Assembly (NCBI GenBank): GCA_963824645.1
Contig: CAWGQC010000004.1
Location: 620,001 to 684,000, forward strand
Length of the DNA: 64,000 nt
Source: Bog-756 sp963824645
Lineage (GTDB): Bacteria; Actinomycetota; Acidimicrobiia; Acidimicrobiales; RAAP-2
Direction: 5' to 3'
In this document: positions 16,822 through 25,154 of the stretch, piece by piece
How positions within the stretch are numbered: position 1 is the stretch's first letter
How the letters are laid out: each line of letters starts with the position of its first letter
Notes under the pieces: model-generated
The model's database searches: none
Told to the model about the DNA's origin: nothing
What the model saw: the letters and a program-made list of their open reading frames with translations, nothing else
Made by a program: the position numbers and the translations under genes

Positions 16822-17870
16822 TGGCCACTCGTCTGGGTCTGGCCACCCTGGCGGCCGGTGAAGCCATGGGCCAGCAGGTCTACGAGCGCCACCTGGCCGA
16901 CGGTGCGTCGGCCGCGCTGGGCCGCGGCTGGCAGGTGGATCCGGTCACGGTGCGCACGTTGCGCACCGTTACGCCGGGCACCGTCCGCCTCCCGGCCGGG
17001 TTGTTGGGCGATGCCTCCCCGAGGCTGCGGCGGGCCGCCGGTCGGTTCATCTACCGCCGTCATGACATCGTCCATCGGCTCGATCTGCGCCTCCCGCCCG
17101 CCCCTTACCCCGAGGTCCTCACCGTCTTGGACATCGCCCCGTGGCGTTTCGCCGACGAGGGATCGCCGGTGGCCGACGCCGCGGCCACGGCCCGACGGGC
17201 GGCCACTGTCATCTGTCCGTCGCAGTTCTCCGCCGACGAGGTGGCGTCGGCCTTCGGGGTGGCCGATCCGGTGGTCATCCCCCTCGGTGTGGGCGACGCC
17301 TTCCTGACGGCCGACCCGTTGTCCGAAGAGGCGTTGGCCGAGCTGGGGATACGGGGACCCTTCGTGATGCACGCCGCCGGGTGCACCCGGCGCAAGAACC
17401 TGGCCGGTCTGGCCGCGGCGTGGACGGCGGTGCACTCCTCACGGCCCGACGCCACGCTGGTCCTGACCGGGCCACCCGACCAACGTCGTGACCATCTGTT
17501 CGCCGCCCTGCCCGGCGCCCTGCGGTTGGGTCGGGTGGCCGACGGGGTGGTGCCCCCGCTGATGGCCGCCGCCACCGCCGTGGTGGTGCCCTCCACCTAC
17601 GAGGGCTTCGGGCTGCCCGCCCTGGAGGGGATGGCCGCCGGCGTACCGGTGGTGGCCGCCCGCCGTTCGTCGTTGCCGGAGGTGGTGGGGGACGGGGCCT
17701 ACCTGGTCGAACCGGATGGCCCCGGCCTGGCCGAGGGCCTGCTGGCCGCGCTGGCCGGCGGGGTCGAGGCTCGGGCCGTGGCGGAACGGGGCCGGGTACG
17801 GGCCCGGCAGCTGACCTGGGACATCAGCGTGGCCGCCCATGCGGTGGCCTGGCAGTCGGTATCGGCCTGA
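16821..17870 (+). CDS. Family 4-type glycosyltransferase
   Basis: This 349-residue GT-B enzyme has the C-terminal nucleotide-sugar domain with AAGCTRRKNLAGLAAAW, then STYEGFGLPALEGMAAGVPVV and SLPEVVGDGAYLVEP. EGFGLPALE is the E-x7-E region of GT4 retaining mannosyl/glucosyl transferases. The N-terminal acceptor domain contains HRLDLRLPP and VICPSQFSADEV. It starts on the last base of the flippase stop (TGATG), so the pair is one transcription unit devoted to a surface glycan. Donor and acceptor are not predictable. The next gene downstream, on the other strand, is a ManC-type cupin, which hints at mannose or GDP-mannose. Confidence 0.87.
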   Translation: MATRLGLATLAAGEAMGQQVYERHLADGASAALGRGWQVDPVTVRTLRTVTPGTVRLPAGLLGDASPRLRRAAGRFIYRRHDIVHRLDLRLPPAPYPEVLTVLDIAPWRFADEGSPVADAAATARRAATVICPSQFSADEVASAFGVADPVVIPLGVGDAFLTADPLSEEALAELGIRGPFVMHAAGCTRRKNLAGLAAAWTAVHSSRPDATLVLTGPPDQRRDHLFAALPGALRLGRVADGVVPPLMAAATAVVVPSTYEGFGLPALEGMAAGVPVVAARRSSLPEVVGDGAYLVEPDGPGLAEGLLAALAGGVEARAVAERGRVRARQLTWDISVAAHAVAWQSVSA

Positions 17871-17958
17871 CCCCGCTCCGGCTGGGCCCCGTTGACAACA
17901 GGTGTTGACACCGTGGTACGGTCCACGCGCCGTCGGGTCCGTCGAGTGGGTTCCGCCG

Positions 17959-17993
17959 CCCGCTCCGGGCCCTGACGGCCTTTCGGGAGCGGG
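17959..17993. terminator. GC-rich stem-loop between convergent genes
   Basis: CCCGCTCC (17959-17966) pairs perfectly with GGAGCGGG (17986-17993) around a 19-nt loop that can itself fold. It lies between the convergent glycosyltransferase and cupin genes. No T-tract follows on either strand, so intrinsic termination is uncertain. Confidence 0.35.
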
Positions 17994-18007
17994 ATGGAGT
18001 GGCACCG

Positions 18008-18373
18008 TCAGCTCACCCGGCCGAAGTCATCGTCGAGCCGTTCGATGTCGTCCTCTCCGAAGTACTCACCGTGCTGGACTTCGACGAAGACCAGTATGTC
18101 CGGGCCGATGTTGGCGATCCGGTGCGCAGCTCCCCGGGGGATGTCGATGGCCTCTTGCCGCCCGAGCGGAAGATGCGATCCGTCCAAAGTGACCTCGGCC
18201 GTTCCCGACACCACGAACCAATGTTCGGCCCGGCGGGCGTGACGTTGATAGCTGAGCCGGTGCCCGGGGGTGACTTCGATCCGCTTGACCTTGTGGGTCG
18301 GCGCGTCTTCCAGCACGGTGAAAGAACCCCAGGGTCTGTTCTCGTGATCGGTCACCGCCCGAGTATCGCCCAT
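18008..18373 (-). CDS. Cupin of the mannose-6-phosphate isomerase type II (ManC C-terminal) family
   Basis: This 121-residue single-domain cupin opens NRPWGSFTVLEDAPTHKVKRIEV. It has the metal-binding motif region LSYQRHARRAEHWFVVSGTAEV and the second motif AIDIPRGAAHRIANIG. This is the pattern of the isomerase half of ManC/AlgA, which converts fructose-6-P to mannose-6-P. Standing alone, it may be an isomerase or a sugar-binding relic. The start (MGDTRAVTDHENRPWG) gives a normal length; longer in-frame starts add unrelated Arg-rich sequence. Its position beside a flippase/glycosyltransferase pair suggests supply of a mannose-type sugar nucleotide. This is inference. Confidence 0.83.
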   Translation of the reverse strand: MGDTRAVTDHENRPWGSFTVLEDAPTHKVKRIEVTPGHRLSYQRHARRAEHWFVVSGTAEVTLDGSHLPLGRQEAIDIPRGAAHRIANIGPDILVFVEVQHGEYFGEDDIERLDDDFGRVS

Positions 18374-18451
18374 GGAGGCCCGCCCCGCTGGACGTGATCG
18401 GATCGGACCCACCGCATCGGACCGGTGACGGGACCGTCGGCCATCCAACCG

Positions 18452-19081
18452 TCAACGGGGGGCCGGGCTGTTCAGGTTCCAGTGGAAGATGGCCCGGCAG
18501 AACCAGCCGCCGCTTTCTGTCGGCATCACCGTGAAGCGACTGATGGTGCGTTGGCGTCCCTGCTGATCGCCGTACAACAGATCGATGGTGATGGGCCGTC
18601 GGTCGGCCAGGGCGCTCATCAAACCGTGGCGCACCGGGTCGTCCTCCTCGCGCACCGCTCCCTCGAAGTACCCGGCGCCACCGGCCGGTATGTAGAGGTC
18701 GATGGTGAGACGGCGGAAGTCGTCCGGATCGGCATGTTCGGCCTCGACGGCGCGGTCGGCGATGGGGTGCCATCCGTGCAGGAGGGCGATCCCGGCTCCG
18801 GCATTGCGAAGCCCCAGGGCCACGTAGATGACCTCGTTCTCACTTTCGAACAGGGCCTGGCCACCGCCCAGCCGAGCATGGTGGAGATCGCTCCAGATGA
18901 GCTTCTGGTCGGCGTCGGTGACCAGCGACGGGACCAGCAACGGCCGCAGGCTCATCAACAGACCCTCTTCGGCGATGCGGGCCGACTGGTTGGAGGAGCG
19001 CACGGCCGAAAACGTGGCCACCGCCAGCACCAGCGTGCCTCCGGCGGTAGCGAACGACGCGATCGTCGCCCAGTCGACCAT
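18452..19081 (-). CDS. Conserved hypothetical protein with one N-terminal membrane segment
   Basis: The protein has 209 residues. Residues about 5-26 (ATIASFATAGGTLVLAVATFSAV) form one transmembrane helix, followed by RSSNQSARIAEEGLLMSLRPLLVPS. The rest is a mixed alpha/beta soluble domain with a Trp-rich end (ESGGWFCRAIFHWN). Proteins with this 'TM plus RsanrsArvAE..l...RPllvPS' opening recur in actinobacteria without an assigned function. The soluble domain may recognise a ligand or partner. No catalytic motif is seen. The start MVDWATI gives the membrane helix at the very N-terminus; a much longer upstream frame is low-complexity and rejected. Confidence 0.7.
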   Translation of the reverse strand: MVDWATIASFATAGGTLVLAVATFSAVRSSNQSARIAEEGLLMSLRPLLVPSLVTDADQKLIWSDLHHARLGGGQALFESENEVIYVALGLRNAGAGIALLHGWHPIADRAVEAEHADPDDFRRLTIDLYIPAGGAGYFEGAVREEDDPVRHGLMSALADRRPITIDLLYGDQQGRQRTISRFTVMPTESGGWFCRAIFHWNLNSPAPR

Positions 19082-19220
19082 GGGAGCGAACCCTATCCAC
19101 TGCGGGCTATCCACGGCGCACCGTCCCCTGTACCGGCCGCCGGCGGCGCCCGTTCCCCCGTCAGGGGGGCGGCGCTCATGGTCTGGCCGTTCGGAGATGA
19201 GCTGGCCCGGTGATCGACGC

Positions 19221-19640
19221 TCAGAGGGAGGGGAGCAGCCCGAGACCCTTCTGGCAGTGCGGACCTCCCCAGTGCTCGACGATCTGGCCGTCTCGGATGC
19301 GCAGAATGGCCGTACCGTTGATGATGACCGGCTCTCCCGAGGCGGGAACGTCGTAGAAGGGGGTTCCGGTGTGGGTGCCGGCGACCGTCCAGTTGGACAC
19401 GACCAGATCATCGGACTCGATGAGCAGGTCGACGGTGAAGACCATGTCGGGGAAGGCCGACCGGGCCTGCTGCCACCACAGCTGTTCCTCGCCCCGGACG
19501 TCGGTGCCCACCCGCTCGGGGCTGACCCGTTCGGCCACGTGACTGTGGAAGTCGTCGGAGAAGAACTCGTAGACGGCTTCGCTGTCGCCCGATTCCATCG
19601 CCGCGCTGTACTTGCCCAGCAGCCGAAGATTGTCCGACAC
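19221..19640 (-). CDS. SnoaL-like polyketide cyclase/ester-cyclase family protein
   Basis: This 139-residue NTF2-fold protein has the pattern YSAAMESGDSEAVYEFFSDDFHSHV, then FPDMVFTVDLLIESDDLVVSNWTVAGTHTG and the C-terminal DGQIVEHWGGPH. The 'n.v..rwt..GtH.G' and 'dGkI.ehW' signatures belong to the SnoaL ester cyclase branch. The GTG start is chosen because a strong AAAGGGGG ribosome site lies 5 nt upstream; an ATG at 19664 would put that site inside the gene. Its role is not predictable: it could be detoxification, a ring-closing reaction, or a non-enzymatic binder. It is a lone gene between hypothetical neighbours. Confidence 0.82.
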   Translation of the reverse strand: MSDNLRLLGKYSAAMESGDSEAVYEFFSDDFHSHVAERVSPERVGTDVRGEEQLWWQQARSAFPDMVFTVDLLIESDDLVVSNWTVAGTHTGTPFYDVPASGEPVIINGTAILRIRDGQIVEHWGGPHCQKGLGLLPSL

Positions 19641-19729
19641 GTGATCCCCCTTTGGACGGGCCATCGATGAGCCGCCGCCGGTAGTGATGAACGGAGCGGG
19701 CCCTGATGAGCGGGAATCCTAGTGAAACC

Positions 19730-20149
19730 TCATCCCTTGACGAAGCGGAAGCGGTGGGACTGCTGTTCCCATCCGCTGGCCTGCCAGAATCCCACTGCCT
19801 GCGGCTCGGTCTCCACCACGATGGCCTGTAGGCGGAGCGCCCCCTCGGCCGACAGCCGTTCTTCGGCCTGGCGGACCAGTCGGCTCCCGAGGCCGAGGCG
19901 TCGATGCGAAGGTGCGACCACCAACCGGTAGATCGATCCCCTCCAACCGTCCCAGCCGGCAATCACCGTGCCCACGATCGACCGACCGTCCTCGACCACC
20001 GTCAGCGCGCCGGGATCGTGTCGGATGAGGGCGGTGAGGCTGGCCGCGTCGTCGGTGTGGGACGGTTCGGCCCCCGCCCGCGACCACAGTCGGAGGACGG
20101 ACGCCACATCGGCCGGTTCAGCGGGTCGGATGGTCCACGCCATGGCCAC
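19730..20149 (-). CDS. GNAT-family N-acetyltransferase
   Basis: This 139-residue GNAT-fold protein has the acetyl-CoA-binding motif A at IYRLVVAPSHRRLGLGSRLVRQAEERL (R-x-x-G-x-G/A type, here RRLGLGS). Motif B follows at AIVVETEPQAVGFWQASGW. It would transfer an acetyl group to an amine or to the N-terminus of a protein. The close fit to the RimI/ArgA-like short subfamily is general, so no substrate is assigned. It is divergent from the OsmC-like gene with only 27 bp between start codons, so the two promoters overlap. Confidence 0.88.
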   Translation of the reverse strand: MAMAWTIRPAEPADVASVLRLWSRAGAEPSHTDDAASLTALIRHDPGALTVVEDGRSIVGTVIAGWDGWRGSIYRLVVAPSHRRLGLGSRLVRQAEERLSAEGALRLQAIVVETEPQAVGFWQASGWEQQSHRFRFVKG

Positions 20150-20176
20150 AGATTAGGAGGCCGTACGCTTGGGTCG

Positions 20177-20668
20177 ATGTCCGAGGACGACGCCGGCTCT
20201 ATTCATCGGTACCGGGCGCGATGCCAGTGGTCCGGGTCGACCGCCGGCGGCTACCGCGCCTATGACCGAGCCCACAGCGCCTCGGCTCCGCCCAGCGTCG
20301 CCCCCCTGACCCTGAGCGGCGACCCGGCCTTCGGAGGCGACCCGCGGCTCCTCAATCCCGAGCAGTTGCTGGTGCTGGCGGCCGCCTCCTGTCAGCTGCT
20401 GAGCTTCCTGGCCGTGGCCGCCCGGGCCCGGGTCGAGGTCGTGGAGTACGTGGACGAGGCCGAGGGGATGATGGCCGAAAGTGATCTCCCCGTCCGCATC
20501 ACATCCATCGTGCTCCGTCCCACCATCCGGGTGGCCCGGGGGCCCACGGTGGGCCGGGTGGAACATCTGGTCGAGGTGGCCCACCACGAGTGTTACGTCG
20601 CCAACTCGTTGCGCACCCCTATCGAGATCCTTCCCACCGTGGTCTTCGACGGAGGGCCCGACGGCTGA
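20177..20668 (+). CDS. OsmC/Ohr-family peroxide-reducing protein
   Basis: This 163-residue OsmC-fold protein has the two conserved redox cysteines. One is in the central helix (NPEQLLVLAAASCQLLSFLA), and one is in the C-terminal motif AHHECYVANSL. Such proteins reduce organic hydroperoxides using these thiols. Members with a long acidic-poor N-terminus are the 'OsmC-like' branch rather than Ohr proper. TACGCT at 20164-20169 ends 7 nt before the ATG, and no ribosome site is present, which suggests a leaderless transcript. It shares the short intergenic region with the GNAT gene. Confidence 0.87.
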   Translation: MSEDDAGSIHRYRARCQWSGSTAGGYRAYDRAHSASAPPSVAPLTLSGDPAFGGDPRLLNPEQLLVLAAASCQLLSFLAVAARARVEVVEYVDEAEGMMAESDLPVRITSIVLRPTIRVARGPTVGRVEHLVEVAHHECYVANSLRTPIEILPTVVFDGGPDG

Positions 20669-20745
20669 CAGGCCTCCGGCCCGGCGTCGGCCCCCTCCGT
20701 CGGGCCCTGCACCACGGGGCGTGATCGACGTGGGACCATCGTGTG

Positions 20746-21435
20746 ATGCGGGTTCATCGCACCTTCGCCTTCGTTGATGTTTCGGGCTTCACCGCTCTCA
20801 CCGAGCGCGACGGGGACGAGTACGCGGTAGAAGTGCTCGCCGCCTTCCGGTCCCTCCTCCGCGACATCTGTGCCCGCCGGGGGGTCCGCATCGCCAAGTG
20901 GCTGGGCGACGGGGTCATGTTGGTATGTGTCGACACCCGACCGCTGCTGTGCGCCATCCTCGAACTGCACCATGTCATTCGAGTGGTATCGGGCCCCGCC
21001 CAGGAGGTATCCATCCGATCCGGCATCACCTCCGGCGAGGTCATCCTGATGGAAGGAGACGACTACATCGGTCACTGCGTCAATGTGGCCGCCCGCCTGT
21101 GTGATGTGGCCCAAGGGGGCGAGGCCCTGGCCGTCCCCAGCGTGATGGACGATCTCCCCCGGTGGGGCGTGCCGCTGGTCAGAAAGGAGATCTCCATACG
21201 GGGTGTCGAGAAGCCCGTCCTGGCCGCCACCATCGCCATCCCGACCCCGGAACCGAACCACCACCTCGACCCGGTGTGCGGGCTCCCCGTCTCCGAAGCC
21301 ACGGCCGAGGAGCAGGCCGACGATGTCGGCGGTCGGGTGGTGCTCTTCTGCTCACCCAGTTGCCTCGACACCTGGCGGCAGAGGCCGGCCCGAGCAGCCA
21401 CCCCCTCGGGCCGACCCGGGCCGGTGGGGGAATGA
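20746..21435 (+). CDS. Class III adenylate/guanylate cyclase domain fused to a YHS-like metal-binding domain
   Basis: This protein has 229 residues. The cyclase homology domain (about 1-165) shows the first metal aspartate in FVDVSGFT (Asp11), KWLGDG with Lys51 and the second metal Asp55, DDYIGHCVNVAARL with the purine-specifying Asp106, and transition-state Asn113 and Arg117. All residues needed for catalysis appear present, and Lys/Asp suggests ATP. Residues about 174-212 then form a YHS-type unit, HLDPVCGLPV...FCSPSCLDTW, with Cys178, Cys202 and Cys206. YHS domains are found on metal transporters and oxygenases and are thought to bind metal. A GTG at 20743 directly before the ATG is an alternative start. 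The fusion suggests metal- or redox-gated cyclic nucleotide signalling. Confidence 0.82.
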   Translation: MRVHRTFAFVDVSGFTALTERDGDEYAVEVLAAFRSLLRDICARRGVRIAKWLGDGVMLVCVDTRPLLCAILELHHVIRVVSGPAQEVSIRSGITSGEVILMEGDDYIGHCVNVAARLCDVAQGGEALAVPSVMDDLPRWGVPLVRKEISIRGVEKPVLAATIAIPTPEPNHHLDPVCGLPVSEATAEEQADDVGGRVVLFCSPSCLDTWRQRPARAATPSGRPGPVGE

Positions 21436-21483
21436 TGGCGCCGGGGCGTCGACCGTAGGTCAGCCGCCTGGAATGATGATGGG

Positions 21484-22338
21484 GTGGACCGGGCCCCGAG
21501 TAGGACAGCCTGGCACCACCTCGAAACCGTCAATGCCGTCGTCTACTTCTCGCCGGAGTGTCGGGACGGGCTGAAGAACGCCGGTTTGCGCGGGTTCTGG
21601 ATGGGGTACTTTGCCGGCCGGGCCGCACCGATGGGCGCAGTGTCGGCCGGCGTGGTCGAGGCCACCTTCTACAACTTTGCCCCGGACATGGTCCGACGGT
21701 CGATGCCGGCGGCGTGGACCTTCGCCCATCCGGAGACGGTGGTGGCCGCCCGGGGACAGGCGGCGGCCGCCGCCCTGCGCCGTCTGGCCCCGGGAGCGGA
21801 GGCGCACCTCCCTCGGGTGCTCCCCTTATTGCGGAGGGTGGTCGAGAACGGCGGCGCAGGAGGCCGGCCCCTGTTCGCCGCCAACCGGGATCTGTCGGTG
21901 TCCGACGACCTGGCCGGACTGTGGCAGGTGGCCACCACGTTGCGCGAGCACCGTGGCGATGGTCATGTGGTCGTCCTGGCTGAAGCCGAGGTGGACGGGT
22001 GTGAGGCCCACGTTCTGTTTGCCGCCACCGAGGGGAGCCCCCCGGACCTGTACCTCGACAGCCGGGGGTGGTCGGCCGAGGACTGGGAGTCGGCCGTCGA
22101 TCGACTCAGAAGTCGTGGGCTGGTGACCGCCGAGGGAGCGGCCACCCCGTCGGGCCATGAGCTCCGCGCCGCCATCGAGCGGCGGACGGACCAGCTGGCC
22201 ATGCAGCCCTATGCCGCCCTGTCCGGGGAAGAGGTGGGTGCGGTCATCCAGAGTTTGGCCGGGGTGGCCCGCACCATCGTCAACGCCGGCGAGATCCCGT
22301 TTCCCAACCCGATGGGCCTGCCTCCGCCCCCGGCGTAG
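21484..22338 (+). CDS. SCO6745/SalK-family protein
   Basis: This 284-residue protein is recognisable by HHLETVNAVVYFSPECRDGLKNAGLRGFWMGYFAGRAAPMG and EATFYNFAPDMVRRSMPAAW. These are hallmarks of the SCO6745 family (also called SalK or winged-helix-like) found widely in actinobacteria. The C-terminal half (DDWESAVDRLRSRGLV...TPSGHELRAAIERRTDQLA) has the shape of a winged helix. No biochemical function is established to my knowledge; a heme- or ligand-sensing role has been suggested by the conserved Tyr/His N-terminal half. The start is GTG. It lies between cyclase and HAD genes, on the same strand, with short gaps. Confidence 0.83.
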   Translation: MDRAPSRTAWHHLETVNAVVYFSPECRDGLKNAGLRGFWMGYFAGRAAPMGAVSAGVVEATFYNFAPDMVRRSMPAAWTFAHPETVVAARGQAAAAALRRLAPGAEAHLPRVLPLLRRVVENGGAGGRPLFAANRDLSVSDDLAGLWQVATTLREHRGDGHVVVLAEAEVDGCEAHVLFAATEGSPPDLYLDSRGWSAEDWESAVDRLRSRGLVTAEGAATPSGHELRAAIERRTDQLAMQPYAALSGEEVGAVIQSLAGVARTIVNAGEIPFPNPMGLPPPPA

Positions 22339-22344
22339 CCGCAG

Positions 22345-22350
22345 TACATT
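22345..22350 (+). promoter_or_regulatory. Candidate -10 (TACATT) for leaderless HAD gene
   Basis: TACATT ends 6 nt before the ATG of the HAD hydrolase gene, immediately after the upstream stop, with no ribosome-binding site between. Confidence 0.35.
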
Positions 22351-22356
22351 CCTCCG

Positions 22357-22971
22357 ATGGTGCCTCGCCCGTTCGACGTTGTGCTGTTCGACCTGGGTGG
22401 CGTCCTCATCGAGTTGGGCGGCGTGACCTCGTTGCAGGAGATGGCCGGATTGGTGAGCGACGAAGCGGTGTGGCAGAAATGGCTGACCAGCCCCTGGGTT
22501 CGGCGCTTCGAGAGTGGCGGGTGCACCCCCGTCGAATTCTCGACCGGGGTGGTCACCGAGTGGGATCTGCCCATCTCCCCCGAACGCTTCCTGGAGATCT
22601 TCCGGGACTGGCCGGTCGGTCCCCTGGCCGGTGCCTCCGAGCTGCTGGCCGACGTGCGAGGCGTGGTACCGGCCGGCTGTCTGAGCAACACCAACACCAT
22701 GCACTGGGACCACCAGTTCTCCCGATGGCCCCTCCTGGGGGTCTTCGACTACCGCTTCCTCTCCTTCGACCTGGGCCTGGTCAAACCGGATCCGGCTCTC
22801 TTCCGGGCCGTGTCCGACCGGTTGCCCGTGGATCCGGATCGGGTCCTGTTCCTCGATGACAACATCTTGAACACCGAAGCGGCCCAGGCCTTCGGGTTTC
22901 GCTCCGAGCGGGTGGTGGGGGTCGATGAGGCCCGAGGGGTGCTGGTGGAGGCCGGAGTGATCAGCCGGTAG
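22357..22971 (+). CDS. HAD-IA family hydrolase (YihX-like)
   Basis: This 204-residue HAD-superfamily phosphatase has motif I VLFDLGGVLIE (nucleophile Asp, with Gly instead of the second acid, as in the YihX branch), motif II CLSNTN, motif III LVKPDPALF with the lysine, and motif IV VLFLDDNILN. The helical cap lies between motifs I and II. It probably dephosphorylates a small sugar phosphate or nucleotide. A leaderless start is suggested by TACATT 6 nt upstream. It follows the SCO6745-family gene by 18 bp. Confidence 0.9.
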   Translation: MVPRPFDVVLFDLGGVLIELGGVTSLQEMAGLVSDEAVWQKWLTSPWVRRFESGGCTPVEFSTGVVTEWDLPISPERFLEIFRDWPVGPLAGASELLADVRGVVPAGCLSNTNTMHWDHQFSRWPLLGVFDYRFLSFDLGLVKPDPALFRAVSDRLPVDPDRVLFLDDNILNTEAAQAFGFRSERVVGVDEARGVLVEAGVISR

Positions 22972-23047
22972 GGGAGTACAGCCCCGCTTCGACTGTGCTG
23001 TCCTGCGCCCGTCTCTCGCGGCCATCCGATCAGTGGGACGCTGGTGC

Positions 23048-23977
<930 letters not shown>

Positions 23978-24020
23978 CCGGCGATCCACCCCCACCCGTG
24001 GTCAGGACGGGTCGGCCCGA

Positions 24021-25151
24021 TCACCCCGGCCGGTGGGCCGTCACCGCCCGGGTGAAGGTGTCGGCCAGCTGGTCGATGATGGTCTGGTCGGCGTAGTGCG
24101 CCGCCGCGGCGCGGCGGGCCTGCTGCCCGGCCCGGTCCAGAGCCTGGTGATCGCCGCTGAGGTCGCCGAGGATGGCGGCCACGGCGGCGTGGTCGTCCTC
24201 GGCCACGGTCCAGCCCGCCCCGAGGCTGGCCACCAGAAAGGGCAGCTCGCCCGAGCGGGTGACGATAACCGGAACGGCGCTGGCCGCCGCCTCGATGACC
24301 ACCCGTCCGAACTGCTCCCGCCAACGGGGCGTGGGTTTGGACAGGACCACCATCACGTCGAAGTGACGGGTGGCTTCGGCCGTGGCCGACCGGTCCAGTG
24401 TGCCCCGCCACTCGACGGCGTCGGCCACCCCCAGCGAGTGGGCCAGGTGGGCCAAGTTCTCCCGTTCCGGCCCGTCGCCGATGACGGTGAGGACGGCGCT
24501 GCCCGGGGGGAGGGCGGCCAGGGCCCGCAAGGCGGTGTCCACCCCTTTTCCGGCACCAGTCGGCCCACGAATCCGATGCGCAGAGGTCCTGGCGGTGGGC
24601 GAGAGTCCTCCGGTACGAACAAAGTGGTATCCACCGGCATGGGGATGATGCTGATCGGTTTGTCATAGCCCTTGTCCCGCATCACCTGGGCCACGGACTC
24701 CGACACCACCACGGCGAAGTCGGAGCGTCGGTAGACGTGCCGCTCGGCCAGCCGGAAGGGGAGGGGATAGCGCTTGTTGATGTTCTGGGCGCTGCGCACG
24801 CCCACCGGGGCCGACGTGGCTGCCTGGGCCGCCCGCAGCGCCTGGTAGGTACCCACGGCGTAGGGCTCGTGGTAGATGTACACGCAGTCCGGATTGAACC
24901 GCTTGATGTGGTGGGCCAGAGCCGCGGGTGAAGAAGTGGAGGGGGATGTTGCCGCTGAGCCCGACGGGCAGGGCCAGCAGCTCCCCGTGGAGGGCCGGCG
25001 ACGGTTGCGCGTCCACCATCCGTCCGTAGTCGTCTTTCCACCGTCGGGCCGTCACGATGAGCAGGTCCCACCCGGTGGTCTCCTCGAGGCCGATGTAGAG
25101 AGCCTGGCGACTGGGAAGACCGGCCCACGGGTGCACCAGAAGGAGGCGCAC
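24021..25151 (-). CDS. Glycosyltransferase (GT4-like) with two apparent frame breaks
   Basis: Three consecutive frames together form one GT-B protein of 376 residues. The N-terminal part (MRLLLVHPWAGLPSRQALY...) runs to PLHFFTR. A middle part (VYIYHEPYAVGTYQALRAA...INKRYPLPFRLAERHVYRRSDF...GFVGRLVPEKG) follows a one-base insertion near 24922. The end (VDTALRALAALPPGSA...RWREQFGRVVIEAAASAVPVIVTRSGELPF) follows a one-base loss in the C run at 24542-24545. The two shifts cancel, so total length stays a multiple of three. The FGRVVIEAAASAVPVI region is the GT4 donor-site helix. The start is GTG, 4 bp after the upstream glycosyltransferase stop. Sequencing error is more likely than decay. Confidence 0.8.
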
Positions 25152-25154
25152 CGG

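Noticed and set aside
14604..17870. A single 1088-codon plus-strand frame
   Set aside because: Its first two-thirds are out-of-frame shadow of lepA and the flippase; only the last 350 codons (from 16821) are a real glycosyltransferase.
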